NCBI GenBank assembly: GCA_031429105.1
Contig: JANOYV010000025.1
Coordinates: 1 to 60,457 of the forward strand
Length of the DNA stretch: 60,457 nt
Reading direction: 5' to 3'
Source: JAKFWF01 sp031429105
GTDB taxonomy: Bacteria; Pseudomonadota; Alphaproteobacteria; Rhizobiales; Hyphomicrobiaceae
A model generated the notes under the pieces. It was not told where the DNA came from and did no database searches. It saw nothing but the letters and a program-made list of their open reading frames with translations. Below, piece after piece: positions 36,566 to 45,553 of the stretch. Within the stretch, counting starts at the first letter, position 1, and each line of letters opens with the position of its first letter. Made by a program: the position numbers and the translations under genes.

Positions 36566-37567
36566 TCAAGCAACGGGCTTGAACGTGTAGCCCGTGCCGT
36601 CCTTAGCGATCGTGCCGGCGCCTGGCATACCGAAATGGTAACCGGTGACGATGATCTTATCGGCGATGGCACGATCCATCAGTTTACGGCGAACAGCTTC
36701 GGCTGCCGCGGCATCGGCATCGAAGGCCGCATGCCAACCTGGGTTCTTGACGAACAGCGCTGGAATGTTGGTCACATCCGCCAGCACCATCAACTGCTTT
36801 TTGCCTGAGGCAACGAGGTAGCTGGTGTGACCCGGTGTATGGCCGTAGCTCGCAACCGATGTAATGCCCGGAACGACTTCCTTGCCATCCTCGATCAGGG
36901 TCACATTCTTCCAGGTGCCAAGCGTTGCCTGGACGCGCTTGGCTAGGCCATGACGCGCCTCGGGAAGCTTCGTGAATACGCTGGGGTCGTTCCACCACTT
37001 CTGCTCTGTAGCTGGCACGATGATCTGGGCATTCGGGAACACTTGCGCATTCGTATCCTTGGCCATCAAGCCGAAGATATGATCGGGGTGATAGTGCGTG
37101 ACGATGATCGTCGAGATCTTTGCTGGATCGATGCCAGCTGCCTTCATGTTCTGCGACATCATAAGGCCAGCGGTGGGTTGCACCTGTCCGCCGGTGCCTG
37201 AGTCAAACATCGTGTACTTACCCTTGATCTTCACGACCGTAACCGTGAACGGGATCGGCACATGCGCGTCAGTCATTTTGGCCGCAACGAGCGCTTTCTT
37301 AGTATCCTCGATCGAGGCATTCTTGATGAAGGCGGCATCGTGAGCTTTTTCCCAAATACCGTCGTAGATCGTCGTCACTTCGGCATCGCCGACCTTGAAG
37401 CGCTTGAAGCCCATGACTTTGGGTACAGTGCCCGCGCCTGAGCCTGACCCCGATCCTGCCTTTTGCGCCTGAGCTGGCGCGATGAATTCGAGAGGGCCGT
37501 TGAGGCCGAAGGCTGCTGCGGCGGCGGTGCTGGAAAAAACCACATTTCGGCGGGAGAAATTGGTCAT
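36566..37567 (-). CDS. Tat-exported metallo-beta-lactamase-fold hydrolase
   Basis: Exported MBL-fold metallo-hydrolase of 333 residues. The N-terminus MTNFSRRNVVFSSTAAAAAF has the twin-arginine motif followed by a hydrophobic stretch and an AQA-type cleavage site, then a Gly/Ser repeat linker (GSGSGSGAG). The metal motif THYHPDHIFG (HxHxDH) is intact, with further His ligands likely in GHTPGHTSY and GYHFGMPG. The architecture resembles secreted lactonase-like hydrolases, but the substrate is unknown. The start at 37567 is chosen over one 36 bases upstream because it places the Tat motif near the N-terminus. Confidence 0.85.
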   Translation of the reverse strand: MTNFSRRNVVFSSTAAAAAFGLNGPLEFIAPAQAQKAGSGSGSGAGTVPKVMGFKRFKVGDAEVTTIYDGIWEKAHDAAFIKNASIEDTKKALVAAKMTDAHVPIPFTVTVVKIKGKYTMFDSGTGGQVQPTAGLMMSQNMKAAGIDPAKISTIIVTHYHPDHIFGLMAKDTNAQVFPNAQIIVPATEQKWWNDPSVFTKLPEARHGLAKRVQATLGTWKNVTLIEDGKEVVPGITSVASYGHTPGHTSYLVASGKKQLMVLADVTNIPALFVKNPGWHAAFDADAAAAEAVRRKLMDRAIADKIIVTGYHFGMPGAGTIAKDGTGYTFKPVA

Positions 37568-37751
37568 CGTGTCGTTTCCTTTTGAGGATCGAGGCGGGCG
37601 CAATGGCTAATGTTCCGCCGCGCAATCTACTGGCAGTGCTGATTTCGCGAAAGTGGGATTACGTGCTGGATTGTTGCGAAATGCGAAACGATGTGTGCGG
37701 CACCGCCCGCAGTTCCTCGAAGTGGTCGGCCGAACACCAAAACGTGATCGC

Positions 37752-38441
37752 TCATCCATAGAGCCGCACAATGACCCGCACCGGCATGTGCATCAGGTAT
37801 AGCACTAGGCATGACAGGTTTCGCGCGATGCGCATGATGTAACCGTCGCGCCGATAGCGAGCGGCACTGGTTATGGCTCGGGCGCGCAGCATCACGATGC
37901 GATGACGGCCCAAGCGCCGTACGATATCGACATCCTCCATCAGCGGCATCGGTCGATAGCCTCCGATCGTCCGGTAGAGCGATTGCTGTAGCAGTAAGCC
38001 TTGGTCGCCATAGGGCAATTTGAGGAGCGCGCACCGCAATCGGACGCCAACTTCGACCACGCGCGGCATGACGCCGACATCATCGAGGCTGAAGCGCAAT
38101 GCTGCCGCCTTGGCTGGGATTTTGTCGCGATCAACCTGTTCCATGAAGTGGGTGACGTCGCGCTCCCAGCCAGGTTCCATCACAGTGTCGCCGTGCAAGA
38201 ACATCAGCCATGGGCCACGCGCAAGCAGCGCACCGCCGATCAATTGCTGCCCGCGGCCCGGCTCGGATTTCACGACAGTCGCACCAAACGCGTCGGCAAT
38301 CTGCACGGTGTGATCGGTCGAACCGCCATCGACGATGATCACTTCGCGCACGATCCCCTCGACCACCGCTGGGATCAGCGCCGTGAGCGTATCGCCGAGT
38401 GAACTCTCGGCATTGCGGGTCGGGATAATGATTGAGATCAT
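37752..38441 (-). CDS. TIGR04283-type family 2 glycosyltransferase
   Basis: Small GT2 glycosyltransferase of 229 residues. MISIIIPTRNAESSLGDTLT and EVIIVDGGSTDHTVQIA form the nucleotide-sugar binding part; LMFLHGDTVMEPGW carries the DxD-like position as HGDT; GDQGLLLQQSLYRTIGGYRP and LMEDVDIVRRLGR are typical of the TIGR04283 group. Genes of the TIGR04282 and TIGR04283 groups often occur together; here they are separated by the Tat-exported hydrolase on the same strand. A hydrophobic C-terminal segment (NLSCLVLYLMHMPVRVIVRL) may associate with the membrane. Confidence 0.8.
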   Translation of the reverse strand: MISIIIPTRNAESSLGDTLTALIPAVVEGIVREVIIVDGGSTDHTVQIADAFGATVVKSEPGRGQQLIGGALLARGPWLMFLHGDTVMEPGWERDVTHFMEQVDRDKIPAKAAALRFSLDDVGVMPRVVEVGVRLRCALLKLPYGDQGLLLQQSLYRTIGGYRPMPLMEDVDIVRRLGRHRIVMLRARAITSAARYRRDGYIMRIARNLSCLVLYLMHMPVRVIVRLYG

Positions 38442-38516
38442 TTGCGGGTGGCGGCCTTTGTCACCGGCCTTAGCACAAAGTGTCTGCAGTTTGCATTTGC
38501 TCAGGCTAGATATTTT

Positions 38517-38531
38517 GTTCTTTATTTGTTC
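38517..38531 (+). promoter_or_regulatory. LexA (SOS) box of the alphaproteobacterial type
   Basis: GTTC-TTTATTT-GTTC is an exact match to GTTC-N7-GTTC, the LexA operator of alphaproteobacteria. It ends 12 bases before the first ATG of the radical SAM gene and overlaps the presumed -10 region (TTTATT at 38521-38526, with TTGCTC at 38497-38502 as a possible -35). Confidence 0.75.
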
Positions 38532-38543
38532 TTAAATTGTGCT

Positions 38544-39674
38544 ATGCAGAACATCATGGATATCGAACCTCACGATTTCAGCGATGAACCCATAACGCCA
38601 GTGCCGCTGCCGGATGCAGAGCGGCGGCGCGGGCGTGGTGCACGGTCAAACCGCGTAGGTCGGTTTGAAGCTGAAACGCGCGAAGAGACCGACGACGGCT
38701 GGGGGAATTTGGCCACGCTCGATGTGTTTCGAACGCAAGTCAGGATCGAGCCTGCTAAGAGTATTATCTCGACCAACGATAGTCCCGATATCTCATTCGA
38801 CCAGTCGATCAATCCATATCGCGGGTGCGAGCACGGATGCGTCTATTGCTACGCAAGGCCCGGCCATTGCTACTTGGGCCACTCGGCAGGCCTCGACTTC
38901 GAGACCAAGCTCTATGCCAAAACCAATGCCGCAGCGGTTCTCGAACGCGAGCTTGCAGCACGCAGTTACGTCCCCAAGACGATTGCACTCGGAGCCGTAA
39001 CGGACCCCTACCAGCCGATTGAGCGGGACTATCGCATTACGCGCGAAATCCTGGAGGTGTTGGATCGGGCCAACCATCCCGTGGGAATTGTCACAAAATC
39101 GGCATTGGTGGTGCGCGACATCGATATCTTGCAGCGGATGGCATCGCGCGGGCTGGTCAAGGTTGCGCTTTCGGTCACCACGCTCGATGGCACGGTTGCT
39201 CGCGCAATGGAGCCGCGTGCGGCAACGCCCGCACGACGTATTGAAGCGATCCGCCAACTGACTGCGGCCGGCATTCCAGCCCAAGTGATGGTCGCACCGA
39301 TTATTCCAGGTCTCAACGATCATGAAATCGAGGAGATATTGCAGGCGGCGTTTGAGGCGGGCGCACGCGATGCAGGCTACGTGTTGTTGCGATTGCCGCT
39401 CGAATTGAAGGAAATATTCCGCGAGTGGTTGTTGACCGAGTTTCCGGATCGGGCCAAGCGCGTGATCAACATCTTGCGCTCGATGCATGGCGGCAAGGAT
39501 TACGTCGCAACGTTCGGGCTGCGTCAGCGCGGCAGCGGTCCCTATGCCGACCAGATCGCAGCGCGGTTTAGGCTCGCATTACAGCGTTTGGGGATGAACA
39601 AGCGCCATTTGAAGCTGCGGACGGATTTGTTTCGCGCTCCGGTTGCGAAGGGCGGGCAGATGCGGTTGCTTTGA
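38544..39674 (+). CDS. PA0069-family radical SAM protein (SplB-like)
   Basis: Radical SAM enzyme of 376 residues. The iron-sulfur cluster motif is C-x3-C-x2-C at residues 95, 99 and 102 (GCEHGCVYCYAR). The SQS-like INPYRG lead-in and the later AVTDPYQPIERDYRITR and KSALVVRDIDIL place it in the PA0069/Rv2578c group, distantly related to spore photoproduct lyase. ATGs at 38544 and 38556 are both possible. The LexA box directly upstream suggests DNA-damage control. The gene diverges from the TIGR04283 glycosyltransferase. The actual reaction is unknown. Confidence 0.87.
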   Translation: MQNIMDIEPHDFSDEPITPVPLPDAERRRGRGARSNRVGRFEAETREETDDGWGNLATLDVFRTQVRIEPAKSIISTNDSPDISFDQSINPYRGCEHGCVYCYARPGHCYLGHSAGLDFETKLYAKTNAAAVLERELAARSYVPKTIALGAVTDPYQPIERDYRITREILEVLDRANHPVGIVTKSALVVRDIDILQRMASRGLVKVALSVTTLDGTVARAMEPRAATPARRIEAIRQLTAAGIPAQVMVAPIIPGLNDHEIEEILQAAFEAGARDAGYVLLRLPLELKEIFREWLLTEFPDRAKRVINILRSMHGGKDYVATFGLRQRGSGPYADQIAARFRLALQRLGMNKRHLKLRTDLFRAPVAKGGQMRLL

Positions 39675-39704
39675 CTAGGCCGGTTCAAGGCGCGACAATG
39701 GTCC

Positions 39705-40337
39705 ATGGCACGGGCCGATTCGATGATGCGCGCTTCGTTTGAACTGGAGGAGGTTTCATACCGCCTTCACGGGGGGCCGATTTGTGGCGTCGATGAAGCC
39801 GGGCGCGGGCCCTGGGCCGGTCCGGTGGTGGCGGCGGCTGTCATTCTGGATCCAACTGCTATTCCGCCTGGAATTGCCGACAGCAAAGTGCTGGATGCCG
39901 ACGCGCGGGAGCGCCTCTATCCGCGCATCATGGAATCGTCACGCGTCGGCGTCGGTATCGCGCAGGTGGACCGCATTGACCGCGACAACATCTTGCACGC
40001 GACCATGTGGGCGATGCAGCAGGCGATTGCCGGATTGCCGCAACTTCCCAGGCTGGCATTGATTGATGGTAATCGCTCACCGCTGCTCAAATGCGAAACA
40101 CGGGCGATCGTCAAAGGTGATGCAAAATGTTTGTCGATTGCAGCCGCTTCGATCATCGCCAAGGTAACGCGTGATCGGTTGATGATTGAGCTCGGTCGCG
40201 AATTGCCGGGCTATGGTTTTGAGCGACACAAGGGTTACGGCACGCCCGAACATAGCGAGGCGCTGGCCCGCCTCGGCGTAACCCCCTATCATCGACGCTC
40301 GTTCAAGCCAGTGCAGCTGGCATTAGGATTGAGCTAA
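39705..40337 (+). CDS. rnhB: Ribonuclease HII
   Basis: Cleaves RNA in RNA/DNA hybrids and starts ribonucleotide excision. The 210 residues include the first catalytic Asp-Glu pair in GVDEAGRGPWAGPVVAAAVI and the segments IADSKVLDAD and ALIDGNRSP (third acidic residue). The C-terminal GFERHKGYGTPEHSEAL is conserved. It starts 30 bases after the radical SAM gene, so co-transcription is likely. Internal ATGs at 39723 and 39726 are alternative starts. Confidence 0.95.
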   Translation: MARADSMMRASFELEEVSYRLHGGPICGVDEAGRGPWAGPVVAAAVILDPTAIPPGIADSKVLDADARERLYPRIMESSRVGVGIAQVDRIDRDNILHATMWAMQQAIAGLPQLPRLALIDGNRSPLLKCETRAIVKGDAKCLSIAAASIIAKVTRDRLMIELGRELPGYGFERHKGYGTPEHSEALARLGVTPYHRRSFKPVQLALGLS

Positions 40338-40374
40338 GCAAGGTCTCTCTCGATATAGTAAAGGGCGACGTACA

Positions 40375-41763
40375 ATGACACAGCTTGCGGATCTTACAGC
40401 GGCTGAGTTGCTGGAGGGCTACGCCCGTCGCACGTTTTCTCCCTTGGAAGCGACGCGTGCAGTAATCCAGCGCGCCCAGTCCGCCGAGCCCCAGCTGCAA
40501 GCGCTGTATGCTTTCGATCAGGAACTGGCACTTGCCGCTGCCCGCCAGTCGGAGCAACGCTGGTTAAATGGCACCCAACGTGCGCTGGAAGGTGTGCCTG
40601 TCACGATCAAGGAGAACATTCGCTCAAAGGGTGTTGCGATGCCGCTGGGCACGGCAGCAAGCGTTCTAACGCCCGCGATCGATGACGCACCGCCAACGGC
40701 CCGCCTTCGGGAAGCTGGCGCGGTTCTGATCGCTAAGACGACGATGCCGGACTATGGCATGACGTCATCGGGTCTCTCGAGTTTTCACCCGTTGACCCGC
40801 AATCCATGGGATTTGACGAAGAACCCAGGTGGCAGCTCGGCTGGAGCCGGGGCGGCGGCGGCGGCTGGATATGGTCCGCTGCATATCGGCACCGATATTG
40901 GTGGATCGATCCGGCTTCCAGCGTCGTGGTGCGGGGTGTTCGGATTGAAGCCAAGTTTCGGTCGGGTGCCGATTGATCCGAGCTACTTCGGACGAGTCGC
41001 CGGGCCGTTGACACGCACCGTTCGCGATGCGGCCCTTGCCATGCGCGAACTGACGAAACCCGACGTTCGCGATGGCATGTGCCTTCCACCAGAGCAGATA
41101 GATTGGCTGGATCTTGAGCGCGATGTAAAGGGACTACGACTAGGTTTTCATCTTGATGCTGGAACAGGCCTGCCAGTCGACGCCGACGTCAAAACAGTCA
41201 TTCAGCAGGCGCTCAAGCGTTTCGCCGATGTCGGCGCCATCGTCGAGCCAATGCAGCCATTCTTCACGCGTGAAATGCTCGATGGCATGGATCGCTTTTT
41301 CCGTCAGCGGGCTTGGCTCGATCTTGCGGCTTTGCCGACTGAGCGTCGGCAACGTGTGCTGCCCTACATTCGCGATTGGGCGGCCAGCGCTGAGCACTTT
41401 ACCGGCGCGCAAGTGTTCGATGGTGTCAGCCAAATGCTCGCGATGCGATCCGCCGCTATTGCAGCTTCTGTGCCCTATGATTTTGTCTTGTCACCGGTCG
41501 CTCCGGTCGCGGCCTTTGCCGCCGAATGGGCATCGCCTATCAATGATCCGGAGCGGCCGTTCGAACATATTGCGTTCACACTGCCCTACAATATGAGTGA
41601 GCAACCGTCGGCCTCGATCAATGCTGGCTACATGCCGGGCGGGTTGCCGGTTGGCTTGCAGATCACCGGACGTCGTTTCGATGATCTGGGTGTCTTGCAA
41701 CTGGCGCATGCTTTCGAGCTGATGCGGGGTGCGCAAAAACCATGGCCCGCGTTCGCCCGCTAG
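40375..41763 (+). CDS. Amidase (amidase signature family)
   Basis: Hydrolase of 462 residues with the complete Ser-cisSer-Lys set. Lys lies in VPVTIKENIRSKG; the Gly/Ser-rich signature GGSSAGAGAAAAAGYGPLHI and TDIGGSIRLPASWCG supply the two serines. The C-terminal GLPVGLQITGRRFDDLGVLQ is typical. It could act on a small amide or be part of a catabolic route. The residues do not support GatA, which would be longer and sit beside gatB and gatC. The SDR gene follows on the same strand after 112 bases. Confidence 0.88.
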   Translation: MTQLADLTAAELLEGYARRTFSPLEATRAVIQRAQSAEPQLQALYAFDQELALAAARQSEQRWLNGTQRALEGVPVTIKENIRSKGVAMPLGTAASVLTPAIDDAPPTARLREAGAVLIAKTTMPDYGMTSSGLSSFHPLTRNPWDLTKNPGGSSAGAGAAAAAGYGPLHIGTDIGGSIRLPASWCGVFGLKPSFGRVPIDPSYFGRVAGPLTRTVRDAALAMRELTKPDVRDGMCLPPEQIDWLDLERDVKGLRLGFHLDAGTGLPVDADVKTVIQQALKRFADVGAIVEPMQPFFTREMLDGMDRFFRQRAWLDLAALPTERRQRVLPYIRDWAASAEHFTGAQVFDGVSQMLAMRSAAIAASVPYDFVLSPVAPVAAFAAEWASPINDPERPFEHIAFTLPYNMSEQPSASINAGYMPGGLPVGLQITGRRFDDLGVLQLAHAFELMRGAQKPWPAFAR

Positions 41764-41875
41764 CCGTGTGAGTGATGGCTGACCATCGTGTGGTGCGCTA
41801 GCAAGCGGTGCCTGTGCCGACTACATTTGGAGGCAGTTTCATCGCTAGCTAGCGCGCCAACAGGATTGGACCGCC

Positions 41876-42670
41876 ATGACCGGACGATTGCAAGACAGGA
41901 TTGCGCTGGTCTTTGGTGCCGGATCGATCGGCCCCGGCTGGGGCAATGGTAAGGCCAGTGCCGTGGCGTTCGCGCGGGCGGGCGCCAAGGTTGTTTGCGT
42001 CGATATTGGTCTCAAGGCTGCACAGGAGACGGCAGGGATCATCAGCGACGAAGGCGGTGTAGCCTTGGCGCTCGCCTGCGACGTTACAAAAACAGCCGAG
42101 GTGAAAAGCGTCGTCGATCGCACTGTGCAGGAGTACGGGCGGATCGATGTCCTGCACAACAACGTTGGGCATGCGAAGATGGGCGGACCTGTCGAACTCA
42201 GCGAGGAGGATTGGGACCGCGAACTTAACGTCAACATGAAGGGTGTGTTTCTGGCCTGCAAACACGTGCTGCCGTTTATGGTGGCGCAGGGGCGCGGCAG
42301 CATCGTCAACATTTCGTCGGCGGCAGGCCTGCGCTATGTGGGCTATGACTACGCCAGCTACTATGCCGCAAAAGGCGGGCTCAATCAGCTGACCGTGGGT
42401 CTGGCGCTGCAGTACGCCAAGCAAGGTATCCGCGTGAACGCCATTTGCCCCGGTCTGATGGACACGCCCATGATTTACGATCAGATCACGGCTGCCCACA
42501 GCTCGAAGGCGGAAATGGTTGCAAAGCGCAACGCTGCCTGCCCTACCGGCAGAATGGGTACGGGCTGGGATGTCGCCCATGCGGCTGTGTTTCTCGCAAG
42601 TGACGAAGCATCTTACATCAACGCGGCGATTCTGCCGGTCGATGGCGGGCTCACGGCGCGGGCCATTTGA
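41876..42670 (+). CDS. Short-chain dehydrogenase/reductase
   Basis: Classical SDR of 264 residues. The cofactor loop is the variant GAGSIGPGWGNGKASAVAFA, longer than the common TGxxxGxG. HNNVGHAKMG replaces the usual NNAG, and the catalytic Tyr and Lys are in YDYASYYAAKGG. The acidic residue in VVCVDIG predicts NAD preference. The end AAILPVDGGLTAR is standard. The insertion in the nucleotide loop (GPGWGNG) suggests a distinct subfamily. The substrate is unknown. Confidence 0.86.
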   Translation: MTGRLQDRIALVFGAGSIGPGWGNGKASAVAFARAGAKVVCVDIGLKAAQETAGIISDEGGVALALACDVTKTAEVKSVVDRTVQEYGRIDVLHNNVGHAKMGGPVELSEEDWDRELNVNMKGVFLACKHVLPFMVAQGRGSIVNISSAAGLRYVGYDYASYYAAKGGLNQLTVGLALQYAKQGIRVNAICPGLMDTPMIYDQITAAHSSKAEMVAKRNAACPTGRMGTGWDVAHAAVFLASDEASYINAAILPVDGGLTARAI

Positions 42671-42754
42671 TCCACGGGATAGGACTTTTCAAACGCTCCG
42701 CCACGCGTTACTCCCTCGGATCATGAAGTCCAACGTGTGCGACGGCGACAATTC

Positions 42755-43723
42755 ATGCAGGTGATCCAAGGCGCGGACCCCTTTCCGGTAGCGCTACGGA
42801 GCGCGGTGCTGGCGATCGGCAACTTTGATGGTGTGCATCGTGGCCACCAAGAACTGCTGGCTGAAGCGCGGCGCACAGCTAAACTGAGCGGCTCGCCATT
42901 CGGTGTAATGGTCTTTGAACCGCATCCGCGCAGCTATTTTCGGCCTGATCTGGCGCATTTCCGGTTAACCACTCACCAGCGGCAGATGCAACTTTTTGCG
43001 GCCAGCGGCCTTGATTTTGTGGTTGTCCAAACATTCGATGCGGCACTTGCAAAACTCTCTGCCGGCGCATTTGTCGATGACATTCTTGTCGCCAGGCTTG
43101 GCGTCTCCCACGTCGTCATCGGGTATGATTTCAGCTTTGGGGTGAACCGCAGCGGCACGACCGACGCGATGCGAAATAGCGGCGCGAAACTAGGTTTTGG
43201 AGTGACGGTTGTGGCTCCGGTTGGCAACGGCGGCGCCGTTTTCTCGTCGAGCGCCGTGCGTGGCCTGTTGGCCCAGGGCGATGTTGCCGGTGCCAACTTT
43301 GCCTTGGGGCATCGCTGGCGTGTTTCGGGCCGCGTCGTTGGCGGAGCAAAGCGCGGAACGGGGTTGGGTTTTCCAACGGCCAACGTCGCAATGCCCGCGG
43401 GCACGAAGCTCGGCCATGGCATTTATGCTGCATGGGTTCATGTCGGACAAGATCGATACGCCGGTGCGGCCTACCTTGGCACCCGGCCCCAGTTCGACAA
43501 CGGCGCACCCGTCCTCGAAGTCTTCCTACTAGATTTTGACGGGGATTTGTACGGCCAGGAAATCAGCGTCGCCTTTGTCGATTTTATTCGCGGCGATGGC
43601 GCGTTCGAGGGCATCGACGCGCTGAAAGCTCAAATGGAACGTGATTGCGCGCGCGCCACCGAGATTTTTTCTGCTGTAGATCGAAATGATCCGCTGAAAA
43701 ACTTCCACCTGTACGCGGCTTGA
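42755..43723 (+). CDS. ribF: Bifunctional riboflavin kinase / FAD synthetase
   Basis: Makes FMN and FAD from riboflavin. The 322 residues have an N-terminal FAD-synthetase domain (AIGNFDGVHRGHQELLAEAR, and GYDFSFGVNRSGTTD) and a C-terminal riboflavin kinase domain (GHRWRVSGRVVGGAKRGTGL, with GFPTANV). SSSAVRGLLAQGDV is the conserved linker motif. The start at 42755 was chosen because family similarity begins there. No FMN riboswitch is visible upstream. Confidence 0.94.
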   Translation: MQVIQGADPFPVALRSAVLAIGNFDGVHRGHQELLAEARRTAKLSGSPFGVMVFEPHPRSYFRPDLAHFRLTTHQRQMQLFAASGLDFVVVQTFDAALAKLSAGAFVDDILVARLGVSHVVIGYDFSFGVNRSGTTDAMRNSGAKLGFGVTVVAPVGNGGAVFSSSAVRGLLAQGDVAGANFALGHRWRVSGRVVGGAKRGTGLGFPTANVAMPAGTKLGHGIYAAWVHVGQDRYAGAAYLGTRPQFDNGAPVLEVFLLDFDGDLYGQEISVAFVDFIRGDGAFEGIDALKAQMERDCARATEIFSAVDRNDPLKNFHLYAA

Positions 43724-43735
43724 AATGTTGATAGA

Positions 43736-44617
43736 TTACGTGCGCGACGCGACCTGACCAGCGATCCGTCGCACATAGCTTGCGTATTCAGATTTGCCGA
43801 GCTTTGTCAGCCACGGTTCCATCTGCGCCACCGACGTGAAGCCGTAACGCAAAGCAATTTCCTCGGGGCAGGAGATCTTCATGCCCTGTCGCTTCTCTAG
43901 CGTTGCTACGAATTGGCACGCCTCCAACAAAGAGTCGTAGGTGCCGGTATCAAGCCACGCAAAGCCGCGCCCCATGCGTTGCACGTTTAGCTTACCAGCC
44001 TCGAGGTAGCAGCGGTTGACGTCGGTGATTTCAAGTTCGCCTCGCGATGAGGGCTTGATGGTCGCCGCATGACGAAGCACATCGTTGTCGTAGAAGTAGA
44101 GACCGGTGACCGCCCAATCAGATTTCGGCACTTGCGGTTTTTCCTCAAGACTCGTCGCGCGGCCCTGGGCATCGAAGGCAACAACGCCGTACCGTTCGGG
44201 GTCACGCACCTCATAGGCGAACACGGTGGCGCCGCTCGTCGCGTTTTTGGCGGTGTTCAACATGGTCGGCAAGTCGTGGCCGAAGAAAATATTATCGCCA
44301 AGGATGAGCGCGCAACGGTCATTCCCGACGAAATCAGCGCCGATGATGAACGCCTGGGCCAGGCCATCGGGACGGGGTTGTACTGCAAACGTCAACTTCA
44401 CGCCGAACTGTGAGCCATCACCCAGCAGCGACTTGAACTGTGCCTGATCATGCGGCGTCGTGATGATCAAAATATTTCGAATGTCGGCCAGCATCAGCAC
44501 CGATAGCGGATAGTAGATCATCGGTTTGTCGTAGACCGGCAGAAGCTGCTTCGATAAGCCGAGCGTCAGCGGATAAAGCCGCGTGCCGCTACCGCCTGCC
44601 AAAATGATGCCCTTCAT
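43736..44617 (-). CDS. rfbA: Glucose-1-phosphate thymidylyltransferase
   Basis: First step of dTDP-L-rhamnose synthesis: dTTP and glucose-1-phosphate give dTDP-glucose. The 293 residues begin MKGIILAGGSGTRLYPLTLG; SKQLLPVYDKPMIYYPLSVL and ALILGDNIFFGHDL are family signatures. Last gene of the minus-strand rfbCBDA set, 27 bases after rfbD. Confidence 0.95.
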   Translation of the reverse strand: MKGIILAGGSGTRLYPLTLGLSKQLLPVYDKPMIYYPLSVLMLADIRNILIITTPHDQAQFKSLLGDGSQFGVKLTFAVQPRPDGLAQAFIIGADFVGNDRCALILGDNIFFGHDLPTMLNTAKNATSGATVFAYEVRDPERYGVVAFDAQGRATSLEEKPQVPKSDWAVTGLYFYDNDVLRHAATIKPSSRGELEITDVNRCYLEAGKLNVQRMGRGFAWLDTGTYDSLLEACQFVATLEKRQGMKISCPEEIALRYGFTSVAQMEPWLTKLGKSEYASYVRRIAGQVASRT

Positions 44618-44644
44618 TGTCGTCTGCCCCCGGATCTAAAATTC

Positions 44645-45553
44645 TTATGCGCGTTGCGCCCTCATTATGCGACCAAGGCACTTGCGAAGCCCTGACTCCC
44701 AGTCGGCGACCTCAATGCCATAGACGCGCGCGAGTTTCTCAGTATCGAGTTTCGAGTAGGCTGGCCTGTGCGCTTTCGTTGGGAAATCGGCAGTTGTGAT
44801 CGCATGTACGGGAACATGTGGCCCACCATAGTCTTTGGAGACACTCATGATTGTCCGTGCAAAACCGCACCAAGTGGTTTCACCAGCCGATGCCAAATGG
44901 AACACGCCGAACTGTGGCGCACCAGCGGATGTTGCGGCGATCACGCCTGCGATCTGCGCAGTTATCTCGGCGATGTCGCCAGCAAACGTTGGGCTACCGC
45001 GTTGGTCATCGACCACACGCAGTTCCGGTCGTTCGGCCGCCAAGCGCAACATCGTCTTGAGGAAATTCGCGCCATCCGGGCTACAGACCCAAGCAGTTCG
45101 AAGGATCACATGGCGCGGGTTAGCGGCGGCCACTGCCGCTTCTCCTGCAAGTTTTGATGCCCCGTAGACACTTTGCGGGCCAGTTGGATCGTGTTCGCGG
45201 TAAGGCGTCGTCTTTTGACCATCGAACACGTAGTCAGTTGAAAATTGGATGATCGCGGCACCCACCTTCGCGGCGGCACTGGAGATCGCGGCAGCGCCAT
45301 CACGGTTGATGGCGAATGCGACGGCAGGTTCATCCTCGGCCCGGTCAACGGCTGTGTAGGCCGCGGGATTTATGACGACGGCGGGCTTGGCTGCGATGAT
45401 GGCGTCGGTCAGCTCGGCTGGGCGGGTCAGGTCATAGTCGGGCCGTGCAAGTATTGTGACGTCGAAGCCACGCGCAGGCAATTCACGAGCGAGGCTCATC
45501 GCGACCTGCCCCTTGCCCCCAATCAGTACCACGCGTTTCCCGACTATGGTCAT
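44645..45553 (-). CDS. rfbD: dTDP-4-dehydrorhamnose reductase
   Basis: Final step of dTDP-L-rhamnose synthesis. Extended SDR of 302 residues, with the nucleotide loop VVLIGGKGQVAMSLARELPA, the FSTDYVFDGQK segment and the catalytic Tyr and Lys in SVYGASKLAGE. Its start overlaps the end of rfbB by four bases, implying translational coupling. Confidence 0.94.
   Translation of the reverse strand: MTIVGKRVVLIGGKGQVAMSLARELPARGFDVTILARPDYDLTRPAELTDAIIAAKPAVVINPAAYTAVDRAEDEPAVAFAINRDGAAAISSAAAKVGAAIIQFSTDYVFDGQKTTPYREHDPTGPQSVYGASKLAGEAAVAAANPRHVILRTAWVCSPDGANFLKTMLRLAAERPELRVVDDQRGSPTFAGDIAEITAQIAGVIAATSAGAPQFGVFHLASAGETTWCGFARTIMSVSKDYGGPHVPVHAITTADFPTKAHRPAYSKLDTEKLARVYGIEVADWESGLRKCLGRIMRAQRA

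Noticed and set aside
35886..36569. Start of the TIGR04282-type gene at the metallo-hydrolase stop
   Set aside because: The extra 28 residues translate a terminator hairpin, and family sequence begins at MAKVPVMGRVKTRLA.
42671..42754. FMN riboswitch before ribF
   Set aside because: The spacer is under 90 bases and shows none of the conserved FMN-element segments; ribF is also not a usual FMN-riboswitch target in these bacteria.
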